This document shows, piece by piece, positions 47,363 to 56,902 of a stretch of DNA of 64,000 nucleotides (the first letter of the stretch is position 1; every line of letters starts with the position of its first letter). A program made the translations under genes and the position numbers. This DNA comes from Bacillus sp. AFS015802 (GTDB lineage: Bacteria; Bacillota; Bacilli; Bacillales; Bacillaceae_B): NCBI RefSeq assembly GCF_002561455.1, contig NZ_NTUP01000013.1, positions 233,893 through 297,892 on the forward strand. The letters are read 5' to 3'. Below the pieces are notes generated by a model. It was given only the letters and a program-made list of their open reading frames with translations. It did no database searches and was not told the origin of the DNA.

Positions 47363-47405
47363 TAAAAAATATATTTGGTATCTTAATCTGGCCATTCCAG
47401 AAGAT
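47363..47405 (-). terminator. Weak hairpin after ylqH
   Basis: On the minus strand ATCTTCTGG pairs with CCAG and AAGAT around AATGG with a three-base bulge, and TTTTTT follows about ten bases later. The distance of the U-run makes it a weak terminator candidate for rnhB-ylqG-ylqH. Confidence 0.35.
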
Positions 47406-47414
47406 CGCACGGGG

Positions 47415-47696
47415 TTATTCCCTATTGGAGATACCTCTGTCCAGACGGTATATAAACGCAAAGACTTCTGCTACGGCACCGTATAATTCCTCCGGGATGG
47501 ATTCTCCGGTATCCAGGTTTCCAAGAAGGGACAACAGACTCTTATCTTCCTGAACAGGTATCCCGTGTTCTTCTGCTCTTGAAAGAATATTTTCAGCTAT
47601 GATCCCCTTACCTTTCGCCACGACTTTTGGCGCTGATCCTTCATGCTGATTATACCCCAAAGCAATGGCTTCTTTCCGTTCTTGCGGGTTTTTCAT
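47415..47696 (-). CDS. ylqH: YlqH, FlhB C-terminal-domain-like protein
   Basis: A 93-residue stand-alone copy of the cytoplasmic FlhB tail. AIALGYNQHEGSAPKVVAKG aligns with the sequence just after the NPTH cleavage site of FlhB in this window, and PEELYGAVAEVFAFIYRLDRG aligns with its end. There are no membrane segments, and NPTH is replaced by NPQER. It overlaps ylqG by four bases. The function is unknown; binding of a FliK-like partner or export apparatus is inferred. Confidence 0.85.
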   Translation of the reverse strand: MKNPQERKEAIALGYNQHEGSAPKVVAKGKGIIAENILSRAEEHGIPVQEDKSLLSLLGNLDTGESIPEELYGAVAEVFAFIYRLDRGISNRE

Positions 47697-49471
47697 ATCT
47701 TTACATCAACTCCGGTAAATATTGGCTCGGACTGTTCCCCTAAGATCTTTCCTGAAAGCTCGGACTGTTTATCCGGCTCCTTCACCTTTATGGCGGATAA
47801 CTGATAGTCAAGCTTCTCAAGCCCTTCTTTCAAATCGGGAATCAGTGACCGGGACAAAGCTTCGACAGCAGGATGTTCATTCCATACAGTTAGGGAGATC
47901 ACACGGTTTTGAACTTGCATATCGATCAATGTCTCCTTTAACCCCTCCAGGTTCAAATAAAATAATACTCGGCAGTAATCACCATCTATTACACCGTTTT
48001 CCTTCTCTTTTCCTGTCCATTGCAGGGTAATATCCGTGTTTCGACCAAATAAATAGAGGGGAAATTGTTGCACGATCGTAAGAAAAGGGGAGTGATCCTG
48101 TGAATGAAGCACCTGGTGGTTCATTTTCAGAACAATTTCGTCAGCTAGTTGGCGGATGTCCGATGCCGGGTGATTCATGCTTATCCCGATGAGGTGCTCC
48201 TTCAGTGACTGGCCCTGGATTTCATATCCTTTGTTGATCCGTGCCTCGTAATTGATACCGAAATCCCCAATCACCCTTTTTAATGCCTTGGACAATTCAT
48301 CTCCCGTAAGCTGTTGTGTGAGTGCCAATACCGCCTGATGATGAAGCTTCTGAAAGATCTTCTCCTGATTGGATGAAGGAACCCCCTCCCCCCACATCTC
48401 TTTAAGCCTGGTGAAGTTCATCTCAAGCAGTTTCTCTTTACCCGCTAATTCCACCAGCTGTTTGGCCGCGTATTCAGGAGTTTCTTCCTTCTTTCCATTG
48501 ATGGGATTTTCTGATGTCGTCAGGATGCTCAGCCATTTATCAACAAGTGCGGCAGCGTTTTTCCCCTGTACGATGCCTGTATTAGCTGTAGTCTGGTTCC
48601 GCTCATCCGGAAGCCCCCCGGCAGCAGGGGTAGAAGGTGACATCACACCGTTCCCCTTCCGCTGATTTTCAGAAGTTTGCCCATTAATAAGCATACCGGT
48701 TACCGCTTCTTTCCATTGGTGCATGAGTGCATCTTTCGAAAAGAAACCAAGGGACTTTAATAAATCGAAGTGTCCCAATCGATTGGAAAATGGTTGGGAA
48801 GGATCCGCTAACCCTGTCAACGCTTTACTGACAAGGTTAGCGGAAAGGTTCATCCTCATTGGCTCCTGAAGCTTTTGAAGTATATGAAGAGTGGGGGCAT
48901 CCCTCCCTGTATCGCTTAACTTAGAAATGAGTGTGTCCAACATGGAAATAAAATCACTTTTTTCTCCGGATTTAATCGATAAGAATATCCTGTCTGTAAA
49001 CGGCATGTTCCTCCTTGCCATTTCAACGATGATCTTTGCATTCAGAGTAGCTTCTTTGCCCTTTACATGCTTCTCAGCAAATATCAGCATTTCTTTATGA
49101 ATGGGGATCTGATTCTTTACAAGATCCCTAACCAATGAAGTCATTTCCTTTTCTTTACTCGAAATGGAAAGATGGTGTAAAAGCTTAGATGCTATATCCG
49201 CCGCATCTGCCTCTCCATGTTGAGAAGGTATCAAGTGGAGGCTAACTCCACTCTCTGATTGCTTCACTTCCACCCAGTATCGCCCTTCTGCCTTCAAAGG
49301 AGCTTCGAGCTTTGCCACGAACCGCTGACCACTCGCAGATACTTCTGCAATGTCATCACCCAACAGCTTATGAACCTTAATATAAAGCACCTTCCCACTT
49401 TGCAGTGAAAAGGGTTTTCCGCCCCCGGAGGACAGCGGTTGATTGCCTGAGGTTCCATGAATGTGGGTCAT
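47693..49471 (-). CDS. ylqG: YlqG, large protein with FliK-like C-terminus
   Basis: Uncharacterised Bacillus protein of 592 residues from the chosen start (MTHIHGTSGNQPLS at 49471, behind GGGGGG; a further start at 49507 is possible). The N-terminal 100 residues look beta-rich (SGKVLYIKVHKLLGDDIAEV), and the middle is helical and variable. The C-terminus (about 475-575, CRVLFYLNLEGLKETLIDM to LDYQLSAIKVKEP) has the spacing of the FliK hook-length domain. There is no signal or membrane segment. It is coupled to ylqH by a four-base overlap. The FliK link is my reading of the pattern. Confidence 0.75.
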   Translation of the reverse strand: MTHIHGTSGNQPLSSGGGKPFSLQSGKVLYIKVHKLLGDDIAEVSASGQRFVAKLEAPLKAEGRYWVEVKQSESGVSLHLIPSQHGEADAADIASKLLHHLSISSKEKEMTSLVRDLVKNQIPIHKEMLIFAEKHVKGKEATLNAKIIVEMARRNMPFTDRIFLSIKSGEKSDFISMLDTLISKLSDTGRDAPTLHILQKLQEPMRMNLSANLVSKALTGLADPSQPFSNRLGHFDLLKSLGFFSKDALMHQWKEAVTGMLINGQTSENQRKGNGVMSPSTPAAGGLPDERNQTTANTGIVQGKNAAALVDKWLSILTTSENPINGKKEETPEYAAKQLVELAGKEKLLEMNFTRLKEMWGEGVPSSNQEKIFQKLHHQAVLALTQQLTGDELSKALKRVIGDFGINYEARINKGYEIQGQSLKEHLIGISMNHPASDIRQLADEIVLKMNHQVLHSQDHSPFLTIVQQFPLYLFGRNTDITLQWTGKEKENGVIDGDYCRVLFYLNLEGLKETLIDMQVQNRVISLTVWNEHPAVEALSRSLIPDLKEGLEKLDYQLSAIKVKEPDKQSELSGKILGEQSEPIFTGVDVKI

Positions 49472-49528
49472 TACCCTACCCCCCGTTCCATCATTTAAAT
49501 ACTGCAAATCTTATATAAAAACAGTCAC

Positions 49529-50317
49529 CTATTGATCGGACTCGTGAAGTTCTTTCACCGGTGAAAAGCTCTTTCGATGAAGTGGGGTCACACCGAGTTT
49601 TTCCAATCCCATTAAGTGTTCTTTTGTACCATAACCAGCATTTTTCTCGAAAGCATAGCCGGGATATGTTTCAGCATACTCCTTCATCAATCTGTCCCTT
49701 GTCACCTTTGCGACAATCGAGGCTGCCGCGATCGATATACTTTTCGCGTCACCTTTTATGATGGACTGACTCGGATATGGGGATTGAATGTTCATCGCAT
49801 CTATCAACAGGTAATCAGGCTGAACTTCCAGATGGACGACCGCTTCATTCATCGCCTTTTTCGTCGCCTGATAAATGTTGATGGAATCAATTTCAGCTGC
49901 ATGGACCATCCCAACGCCGAGCGCAATGGCATGCTCTTCTATATATGCATAAAATTCTTCCCTTTTCACTTCTGAAAGCTTCTTGCTATCATTCAAGCCA
50001 GCTAAATAGAAGTCAGAAGGCAGGATGACGGCTGCCGTGACGACCGGTCCTGCAAGCGGTCCCCTTCCCACCTCGTCTATCCCTGCGATACGAGTGAAGC
50101 CTTGCAGGCGCAGCTCATTTTCATATCGGGTGAGGGTTTGAAATTCTTCTTTCTCCTTGGCCTTTTTCAACCGTTCCCGTTCCCGTTGTAACAGAAGCTT
50201 CTGAACACCTTTTCTATCATCCTGTTTCAATTCTTCCAATATCGGATCAGAATCTGACAGGGTATCGATCCATTCTTTCATTTCTTTGATTGTTCTATGT
50301 ACTTTCGTCACCATCAT
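49529..50317 (-). CDS. rnhB: Ribonuclease HII
   Basis: Removes ribonucleotides from DNA-RNA hybrids. The catalytic motif GIDEVGRGPLAGP near residue 79 gives the first acidic residues; LNDSKKLSE, LLIDAMN and KGDAKSISIAAASIVAKVTRDR complete the active site. The N-terminal 70 residues form a charged helical extension, also seen in B. subtilis. GGAGGA is followed by ATG ATG GTG, so the start may be one or two codons later. 262 residues as written. Confidence 0.95.
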   Translation of the reverse strand: MMVTKVHRTIKEMKEWIDTLSDSDPILEELKQDDRKGVQKLLLQRERERLKKAKEKEEFQTLTRYENELRLQGFTRIAGIDEVGRGPLAGPVVTAAVILPSDFYLAGLNDSKKLSEVKREEFYAYIEEHAIALGVGMVHAAEIDSINIYQATKKAMNEAVVHLEVQPDYLLIDAMNIQSPYPSQSIIKGDAKSISIAAASIVAKVTRDRLMKEYAETYPGYAFEKNAGYGTKEHLMGLEKLGVTPLHRKSFSPVKELHESDQ

Positions 50318-50346
50318 TCCTCCTTGTATATATCGGATAGAACCCG

Positions 50347-50398
50347 CAAAAATAAAGAGGCTGTGTAAAAGGGATTCCTCCCATTATACAGCCTCTTC
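50347..50398 (-). terminator. Intrinsic terminator after rbgA
   Basis: The minus strand reads AAGAGGCTGTATAA, an inner GGGA/TCCC, then TTACACAGCCTCTT and TATTTTTG. The stem starts right at the rbgA stop and has one mismatch in 14 bp. It separates rbgA from rnhB-ylqG-ylqH; no strong promoter for rnhB was seen, so some read-through is likely. Confidence 0.75.
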
Positions 50399-50399
50399 G

Positions 50400-51266
50400 T
50401 TATTCACTATCTTTTTCCGCTTCATCGATGAAATCAAACGTCATGGGTCCCAATTGCACATTACGGATGTCCCTTACGATGATTTCAGATGTCTTATCAT
50501 AATTCACTTCTCCACCAGCCATCAGACAGCCTCTTTTAGCACCGATCTTGTCAAAGCTGTCCACTACCTCTTCGGATAGCGAGTCGAGGCCGTAGCGCTC
50601 TTCTAGTCGCTCTGGATAGTGCTCTGAAAGAAACCGCAGACCATATACGGCAATATCCTGTAAATTCAGGATGGTATCTTTGATCGCTCCCGTCAAAGCC
50701 AGTTTATAACCCACCTTGGGATCTTCGAACTTCGGCCACAATATCCCCGGAGTATCGAGCAGTTCAAGCTCTTTCCCGACTTTGATCCATTGCTGGGCCT
50801 TCGTCACACCGGGGGTATTTCCCGTTTTAGCGATATTCTTCTTCGCCAGCCTGTTGATCAAAGTGGATTTACCCACATTGGGAATTCCCACGATCATGGC
50901 CCTGATAGCACGGGGTCTCATTCCTCTCGACTTCATACGGTCAAATTTATCTTTCAGGATCTCTTTAGCAGCCTGCACGATGACTTGAAGACCCTTGCCG
51001 GCCTGTGCATTTACCGAAAGCGCCGTAATGCCCTGTTCTTTAAAGTAGGCTATCCACTGATTCGTCCTGTTAGTGTCGGCCATGTCTGCTTTATTTAACA
51101 ATACGAGACGGGGCTTCTGTCCGATGATTTCTTCAATCATCGGATTTCTTGACGATAATGGGATTCTGGCATCTACTAATTCGATCACAATGTCCACAAG
51201 TTTTAATTTCTCGGTCACTTGCCTACGAGCTTTAGCCATATGCCCCGGAAACCATTGAATTGTCAT
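50400..51266 (-). CDS. rbgA: Ribosome biogenesis GTPase RbgA (YlqF)
   Basis: Circularly permuted GTPase for late 50S assembly. The motif order is permuted: G4 (LLNKADM, near residue 60) precedes G1 ([12 protein letters not shown], near 125) and G3 ([10 protein letters not shown]). The N-terminus [16 protein letters not shown] is typical; this start at 51266 lies seven bases after GGAGG, whereas the ATG at 51284 is upstream of the site. 288 residues. It sits near rplS, as suits its function. Confidence 0.95.
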   Translation of the reverse strand: MTIQWFPGHMAKARRQVTEKLKLVDIVIELVDARIPLSSRNPMIEEIIGQKPRLVLLNKADMADTNRTNQWIAYFKEQGITALSVNAQAGKGLQVIVQAAKEILKDKFDRMKSRGMRPRAIRAMIVGIPNVGKSTLINRLAKKNIAKTGNTPGVTKAQQWIKVGKELELLDTPGILWPKFEDPKVGYKLALTGAIKDTILNLQDIAVYGLRFLSEHYPERLEERYGLDSLSEEVVDSFDKIGAKRGCLMAGGEVNYDKTSEIIVRDIRNVQLGPMTFDFIDEAEKDSE

Positions 51267-51294
51267 ATGACCACCTCCAAACACCTTTTTTCTA

Positions 51295-51849
51295 TTATTT
51301 CACCAAACCGAAATCTTTAACAGGCCAATAGATCACTTTTGTGTCCCCGATCACTTCATCGGTCGAGACTGTTCCGATATGCCGGCTATCCTTACTGAAT
51401 CGACGGTTGTCACCCATGACAAAGATTTCGCCTTCAGGGACCGTTTCTTTCCCGGTAAGGTCCTTCAATGTGAAATCTTCAGTTAAGACGCCGCCATTCA
51501 ATTGATCTTTGTATTCTTTAAGGTATGGTTCAGCATATGCTTTACCATTAATATATAATGTGTCATTTTTATACTCTACTTTATCCCCGGGAAGCCCGAT
51601 GACCCGCTTGATATAATCCTTGTGCTCAGGGGCATGGAATACGACGATATCGAATCGCTCCGGCTCACCCAGTTTACTTACAATCATACGGTCACCATTA
51701 TGTAAAGTAGGCATCATTGATAATCCGTCAACCACAATGGGTGCAAATAAAAAGAATCTGATAATAGCAGCTAAACCCACTGCAATCAACAGCGCCTTCA
51801 TCCACTCCCACCACTCGTTTTTTTCTTTAACCACATCTCCACCACCCAT
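51295..51849 (-). CDS. lepB: Type I signal peptidase
   Basis: Removes signal peptides from secreted proteins. The 184-residue Sip-type enzyme has a short cytoplasmic N-terminus, one membrane anchor (about 18-37), catalytic Ser44 in DGLSMMPTL, general base Lys81 in [11 protein letters not shown], and the [14 protein letters not shown] box. The start is uncertain: the ATG at 51849 has no clear ribosome site, and the internal GTG at codon 6 lies very near GGTGGAG. B. subtilis has no signal peptidase gene at this position. Confidence 0.93.
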   Translation of the reverse strand: MGGGDVVKEKNEWWEWMKALLIAVGLAAIIRFFLFAPIVVDGLSMMPTLHNGDRMIVSKLGEPERFDIVVFHAPEHKDYIKRVIGLPGDKVEYKNDTLYINGKAYAEPYLKEYKDQLNGGVLTEDFTLKDLTGKETVPEGEIFVMGDNRRFSKDSRHIGTVSTDEVIGDTKVIYWPVKDFGLVK

Positions 51850-51918
51850 GATTATTTCTATCTTTTTCTATTCTACTAGAATTTCATTTAATTCTCATTA
51901 AAAATTGGTGGTTTCTCT

Positions 51919-51947
51919 AAAATAGTTGAAATCACTAAATGTAACAA
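51919..51947 (-). promoter_or_regulatory. Weak promoter candidate for lepB
   Basis: TTGTTA (51947-51942), a 17-base spacer and TATTTT (51924-51919) follow the rplS terminator and precede lepB. Each hexamer matches the consensus at four of six positions, so this is only a candidate. Confidence 0.32.
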
Positions 51948-51950
51948 AAG

Positions 51951-51992
51951 CTTTTAAAAAAGGAAAAGGAGCTTGTCTCCAAGCTCCTTTTC
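51951..51992 (-). terminator. Intrinsic terminator after rplS
   Basis: GAAAAGGAGCTTG and CAAGCTCCTTTTC (51963-51975 with 51980-51992) form a perfect 13-bp stem closed, on the minus strand, by a GAGA (GNRA) tetraloop, followed by CTTTTTT. It begins eight bases after the rplS stop. Confidence 0.9.
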
Positions 51993-52000
51993 TTACGTTC

Positions 52001-52345
52001 TTATCGAATTTCTTTAATACGAGCCGCTTTACCGCGAAGGTTACGCAGGTAATAAAGTTTCGCACGACGGACTTTACCGCGACGAATAACTTCTAATTTA
52101 GCGATTTTAGGTGTGTGTACAGGGAAAGTACGTTCAACACCTACACCGTAAGAAATTTTACGAACAGTAAATGTTTCGCTGATACCGCCACCACGGCGTT
52201 TGATTACTACTCCTTCGTATACCTGAATACGTTCACGAGTACCCTCAACGATGTTAACGTGTACACGTACTGTATCACCAGGACGGAAAGATGGTAGATC
52301 AGAGCGAAGTTGTTCTTTCGTAATATCTTCGATTAATTTGTGCAT
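52001..52345 (-). CDS. rplS: 50S ribosomal protein L19
   Basis: Large-subunit protein at the subunit interface. The 114 residues show [49 protein letters not shown] and [16 protein letters not shown]. The open frame runs further upstream, but AAGGAG lies before [12 protein letters not shown] at 52345, the family start. It has its own promoter and leader, so it can be expressed apart from trmD. Confidence 0.97.
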   Translation of the reverse strand: MHKLIEDITKEQLRSDLPSFRPGDTVRVHVNIVEGTRERIQVYEGVVIKRRGGGISETFTVRKISYGVGVERTFPVHTPKIAKLEVIRRGKVRRAKLYYLRNLRGKAARIKEIR

Positions 52346-52442
52346 CTTTTTCAACTCCTTCCAACAGATGCTCTTACAAAAGCGATAGATTGCAGCGGAA
52401 CATCGGGATCCATGACTCAATGAGATATCTCCTCAAGCCACA
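52346..52442 (-). ncRNA. L19 leader (ribosomal protein autoregulation candidate)
   Basis: The leader of about 97 bases between the rplS promoter and start codon contains pairable segments, for example GGCTTGAG and TCTC with GAGTC, and GATCCCGATGTTCCGC. An L19 leader upstream of rplS is an established Rfam family in Bacillus, and position and length fit. I matched it by context and recalled sequence, not by a covariance search. Confidence 0.6.
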
Positions 52443-52448
52443 AAGAAT

Positions 52449-52477
52449 ATAATACCATACAGGCATCCAGTATGCAA
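52449..52477 (-). promoter_or_regulatory. Extended -10 promoter for rplS
   Basis: TTGCAT (52477-52472), a 17-base spacer and TATTAT (52454-52449) preceded by TGG form an extended -10 promoter starting five bases before the trmD stop codon's end of transcription. It gives rplS a separate transcript beginning near 52442. Confidence 0.65.
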
Positions 52478-52481
52478 TAGC

Positions 52482-53219
52482 CTATTTAGACTTTTCCCAT
52501 TCCTCTATCCATGCCTTCTGCCGATCTGTGAGGGAATAGCTCTTTAATAGATCGGGTCTTCTTTCAAAGGTCCTCCTCAGACTCTCTTTCTCTCTCCATT
52601 CCTCTATAAGACGATGATTTCCTGAAATCAATTCCCCGGGTACCTTCATCCCCCTGAAATCCGCAGGACGGGTGTAATGTGGATGCTCAAGGAGTCCTGA
52701 AGAGAATGAGTCCTGAATCGGTGAATCTTCGTTACCAAGGACCCCTGGCAGGAGTCGGACGACACTGTCGATGACCACCATGGCCCCAAGCTCCCCACCA
52801 GTCAGTACATAGTCACCTATGGAGATCTCGTCCGTTACAACATGCTCCCTGATCCTCTCATCATAGCCTTCATAATGACCACAAATAAATACGAGGTGGT
52901 CTTCTTTCGCAAGCTCCTCTGCCTTGTGCTGGGTGAAGCGTTCTCCCTGTGGGCACATGAGGATGACCCTCGGTTTTGATTTCTCTTCTTTTTTCAATGC
53001 ATCAACCGCATCAAATATCGGCTGAGGCTTCAAGACCATACCTGCTCCCCCACCATAAGGGTAATCATCTACCTGATGATGTTTATTGTCGGCATACTCC
53101 CGAAAGTTGATCACATTGTAGGAGACGGCTTCTTTTTCTGCAGCTTTTTTCAGGATCGAATCACCAAAGATCCCCTCGAACATGCCCGGGAATAATGATA
53201 GGACGTCAATTCTCATCAT
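52482..53219 (-). CDS. trmD: tRNA (guanine-37-N1) methyltransferase TrmD
   Basis: SPOUT-class enzyme making m1G37 in tRNA, needed to hold reading frame. [50 protein letters not shown] and the knot motif [20 protein letters not shown] are all present. 245 residues. The first ATG overlaps the rimM TGA (ATGA); the second ATG directly follows. Confidence 0.96.
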   Translation of the reverse strand: MMRIDVLSLFPGMFEGIFGDSILKKAAEKEAVSYNVINFREYADNKHHQVDDYPYGGGAGMVLKPQPIFDAVDALKKEEKSKPRVILMCPQGERFTQHKAEELAKEDHLVFICGHYEGYDERIREHVVTDEISIGDYVLTGGELGAMVVIDSVVRLLPGVLGNEDSPIQDSFSSGLLEHPHYTRPADFRGMKVPGELISGNHRLIEEWREKESLRRTFERRPDLLKSYSLTDRQKAWIEEWEKSK

Positions 53220-53734
53220 GATAATAGACCTTCCATCGGTTCAATGGTAATGAGTTGATCTTCTATATCGACACTTATCACGATATCTTCAATGTAAGGG
53301 ATGAGGTACTCTTTTCCACGCTCACCTTTCACTACCCATACGTCGTTCGCCCCAGGGCTCAAGATCTCTTTGATAGTACCCAAATCCTCCCCTGCCGTCG
53401 TTACCACCTTACAGCCAACGATTTCGTGGAAGTAGTACTCCCCTTCTTCGAGGTCCTGCAACTGATCTTCCTCTACCTTCAGGATCCCTCCCTTGAACTT
53501 CTCGACCTCATTGATATTTTCATATCCTTCAAAGGTAAGCAGGTCAAAGCTCTTATGGTTTCTATGGGATTTGATCACGAGACTGATGGGATCTTGACTT
53601 TCTGTCCGGAACAAGTGAAGAGTGTTCCCCTTCTGATAACGCTCTTCAGGGAAATCGGTTGTTGAAACGACCTTCACTTCCCCTTTCACCCCATGTGTAT
53701 TGACAATCTTACCTACTTTAAACCACTTTTCCAT
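53216..53734 (-). CDS. rimM: 16S rRNA processing protein RimM
   Basis: Assembly factor that binds S19 in the 30S head. The N-terminal RimM barrel starts [29 protein letters not shown], and the PRC-like domain contains [11 protein letters not shown] and [11 protein letters not shown], ending [17 protein letters not shown] at 53734 lies after GAGGT and gives 172 residues; the longer frame to 53818 overlaps ylqD and lacks a ribosome site. Confidence 0.95.
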   Translation of the reverse strand: MEKWFKVGKIVNTHGVKGEVKVVSTTDFPEERYQKGNTLHLFRTESQDPISLVIKSHRNHKSFDLLTFEGYENINEVEKFKGGILKVEEDQLQDLEEGEYYFHEIVGCKVVTTAGEDLGTIKEILSPGANDVWVVKGERGKEYLIPYIEDIVISVDIEDQLITIEPMEGLLS

Positions 53735-53751
53735 TGCATCCACCTCTTGCA

Positions 53752-54138
53752 TTATCGAATTTCTTTCACTATGCCGTCTTCTATCACAATTGTCTTTGAA
53801 AGTGTTTCTTCTTCCCAATTGTCACCAACTTGAATGTTCATCATACCTTGGACTTCCTTTTCCTTCAGTTCGCTTCCGATCGGCAGGATATTCAGCTGTT
53901 CCATTTGAAAATCCAGCAATTTTATTTTTTCAGCCCGTTCATTCAATTCTCTTTCAAAATGCTGATTTAATTTATGTGCCGGGTATTTCTTGCCCCGTTC
54001 AATCTTCTTCATTTCGAACTGCAGCTGGTCGCATTCCTTTTTTAATTGAAATTGTTGATTTTCATAACGTTTCATCAATAAGTCCTTACTCTTTTCTGTC
54101 AGAACCTGTTTAATCGTAATCGTATGTATCACATTCAC
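53752..54138 (-). CDS. ylqD: YlqD family protein
   Basis: Conserved Bacillus protein of unknown function, 128 residues. A short beta segment ([16 protein letters not shown]) precedes a long charged coiled coil (about 22-90), followed by a beta-type tail ([26 protein letters not shown]). The GTG start lies eight bases after AGGAGG. It is always next to rimM-trmD, so a ribosome-related role is possible but unproven. Confidence 0.88.
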   Translation of the reverse strand: MNVIHTITIKQVLTEKSKDLLMKRYENQQFQLKKECDQLQFEMKKIERGKKYPAHKLNQHFERELNERAEKIKLLDFQMEQLNILPIGSELKEKEVQGMMNIQVGDNWEEETLSKTIVIEDGIVKEIR

Positions 54139-54238
54139 AACTTCTTCCTCCTCCTTTTATTCACCCCACACTGAAGTAAGGATCTTAAGGGTGTTCTTAG
54201 GGGAGTGGCGGCTTGTATGGGGGCTTCTGGATCCTCTG

Positions 54239-54267
54239 ACTATATCATACCACTTTACGATGAGTAA
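54239..54267 (-). promoter_or_regulatory. Extended -10 promoter for ylqD-rimM-trmD
   Basis: TATAGT (54244-54239) preceded by TGA forms an extended -10; the -35 TTACTC (54267-54262) at 17 bases is weak. It lies just after the khpA terminator, so it restarts transcription for ylqD-rimM-trmD. The leader is about 95 bases. Confidence 0.55.
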
Positions 54268-54275
54268 TCCCTATG

Positions 54276-54330
54276 AAAAAGGGGACTGACGGGTTAAGGC
54301 TATGTAGTAACCTTTGTGGGTCAGTCCCCT
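54276..54330 (-). terminator. Intrinsic terminator after khpA
   Basis: The minus strand reads GGGGACTGAC, an inner AAGG/CCTT, then GTCAGTCCCC followed by TTTTTC. The 10-bp outer stem is perfect. It closes rpsP-khpA and is the clearest member of the GGGACTG terminator group. Confidence 0.88.
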
Positions 54331-54395
54331 GAATTCATAGAGCCGGTGTCCGAGGCCATAAGACCTCATGAGAAGGTGAACCTTTGAAGGCTTCC

Positions 54396-54629
54396 TTACT
54401 CCACTATCTCTAAAAAGATTTTCTTTTGTTGTGAAGATCCTGCTGCAGCGTATACCACAGTTCGAATCGATTTAGCTACTCGCCCTTGTTTCCCAATGAC
54501 CTTTCCCATGTCCTCGGGATGAACCGATAACTTATACGTTACAGCGTTCGTTCCTTCATCTGTTTCGATGTGGACAGCGTCCGGATGGTCGACTAAGGGT
54601 TTCACAATCGTTAGAATAAGATCTTTCAT
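54396..54629 (-). CDS. khpA: KH-domain RNA-binding protein KhpA (YlqC)
   Basis: Small RNA-binding protein that acts with KhpB in many Firmicutes. The 77 residues form one KH domain with the motif GKVIGKQGRVAKSIRTVV near residue 40. It lies 12 bases after rpsP, the usual pair, and is followed by a terminator. Confidence 0.92.
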   Translation of the reverse strand: MKDLILTIVKPLVDHPDAVHIETDEGTNAVTYKLSVHPEDMGKVIGKQGRVAKSIRTVVYAAAGSSQQKKIFLEIVE

Positions 54630-54641
54630 CGATCTAATCGA

Positions 54642-56376
<1,735 letters not shown>

Positions 56377-56388
56377 TCATGCCGCCTC

Positions 56389-56721
56389 CTAATCCAATAT
56401 TTCAAGATCATCAATGAGTTTTAAACAATGAGAAGAATCGATTGTCGGTTCTTCTATTTTTTGTCTGAGTTGATCAAGAATCTCGTTGCGTTCTTGAAAT
56501 TTATTAAATAATAAAAGCTTTTCTTCGTACTCCTCAATCATGGCTTCAGTCCGCTTAATGTTGTCGTACACTGCTTGCCGGCTAACATTATATTCCTCAG
56601 CGATTTCCCCCAAAGAGAAATCATCCAGATAATAGAGGGACATATAGCTTCTTTGCTTGGGAGTCAACAAAGATTGATAAAAATCGTAGAGATAATTCAT
56701 TCTGGTTGTCTTCTCCAGCAC
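56389..56721 (-). CDS. ylxM: YlxM-family SRP-associated helix-turn-helix protein
   Basis: Small protein of the UPF0122/YlxM family. Streptococcal homologues bind SRP and modulate its GTPases. The 110 residues contain a sigma-70 region 4-like helix-turn-helix, [20 protein letters not shown] (about 35-54), and a charged C-terminal helix. The GTG start lies seven bases after AAGGAGG. It is cotranscribed with ffh from a strong promoter. Confidence 0.92.
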   Translation of the reverse strand: MLEKTTRMNYLYDFYQSLLTPKQRSYMSLYYLDDFSLGEIAEEYNVSRQAVYDNIKRTEAMIEEYEEKLLLFNKFQERNEILDQLRQKIEEPTIDSSHCLKLIDDLEILD

Positions 56722-56761
56722 GGATATCCCTCCTTGTTAAGTGAAAAACCTTTACATATGA

Positions 56762-56790
56762 AGAATACAGTGTTTATGGGCTCTTGTCAA
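56762..56790 (-). promoter_or_regulatory. SigA promoter for ylxM-ffh
   Basis: A perfect -35 TTGACA (56790-56785), a 17-base spacer and TATTCT (56767-56762) lie about 40 bases before ylxM, after the ftsY terminator. It gives SRP an expression unit separate from rnc-smc-ftsY. Confidence 0.75.
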
Positions 56791-56834
56791 GGATACTTGG
56801 AGAATTTTCATAGAGAAAACCATTCATTCCCCTT

Positions 56835-56889
56835 CACAAAAGAAGGGCAGCCTCAAAGACTGGTTCTTAAGTCTCTCATCAGGCTACCC
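56835..56889 (-). terminator. Intrinsic terminator after ftsY
   Basis: The minus strand reads GGGTAGCCT, an inner AGAC/GTCT, then AGGCTGCCC followed by TTCTTTTGTG. The outer stem is about 9 bp with one mismatch. It lies 13 bases after the ftsY stop. Confidence 0.7.
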
Positions 56890-56902
56890 TACCTTTTATG
56901 GT

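Noticed and set aside
47415..47696. YlqH as a truncated flhB pseudogene
   Set aside because: The gene has its own start, overlaps ylqG in a coupled manner and occurs at the same place in B. subtilis, so it is a genuine small gene.
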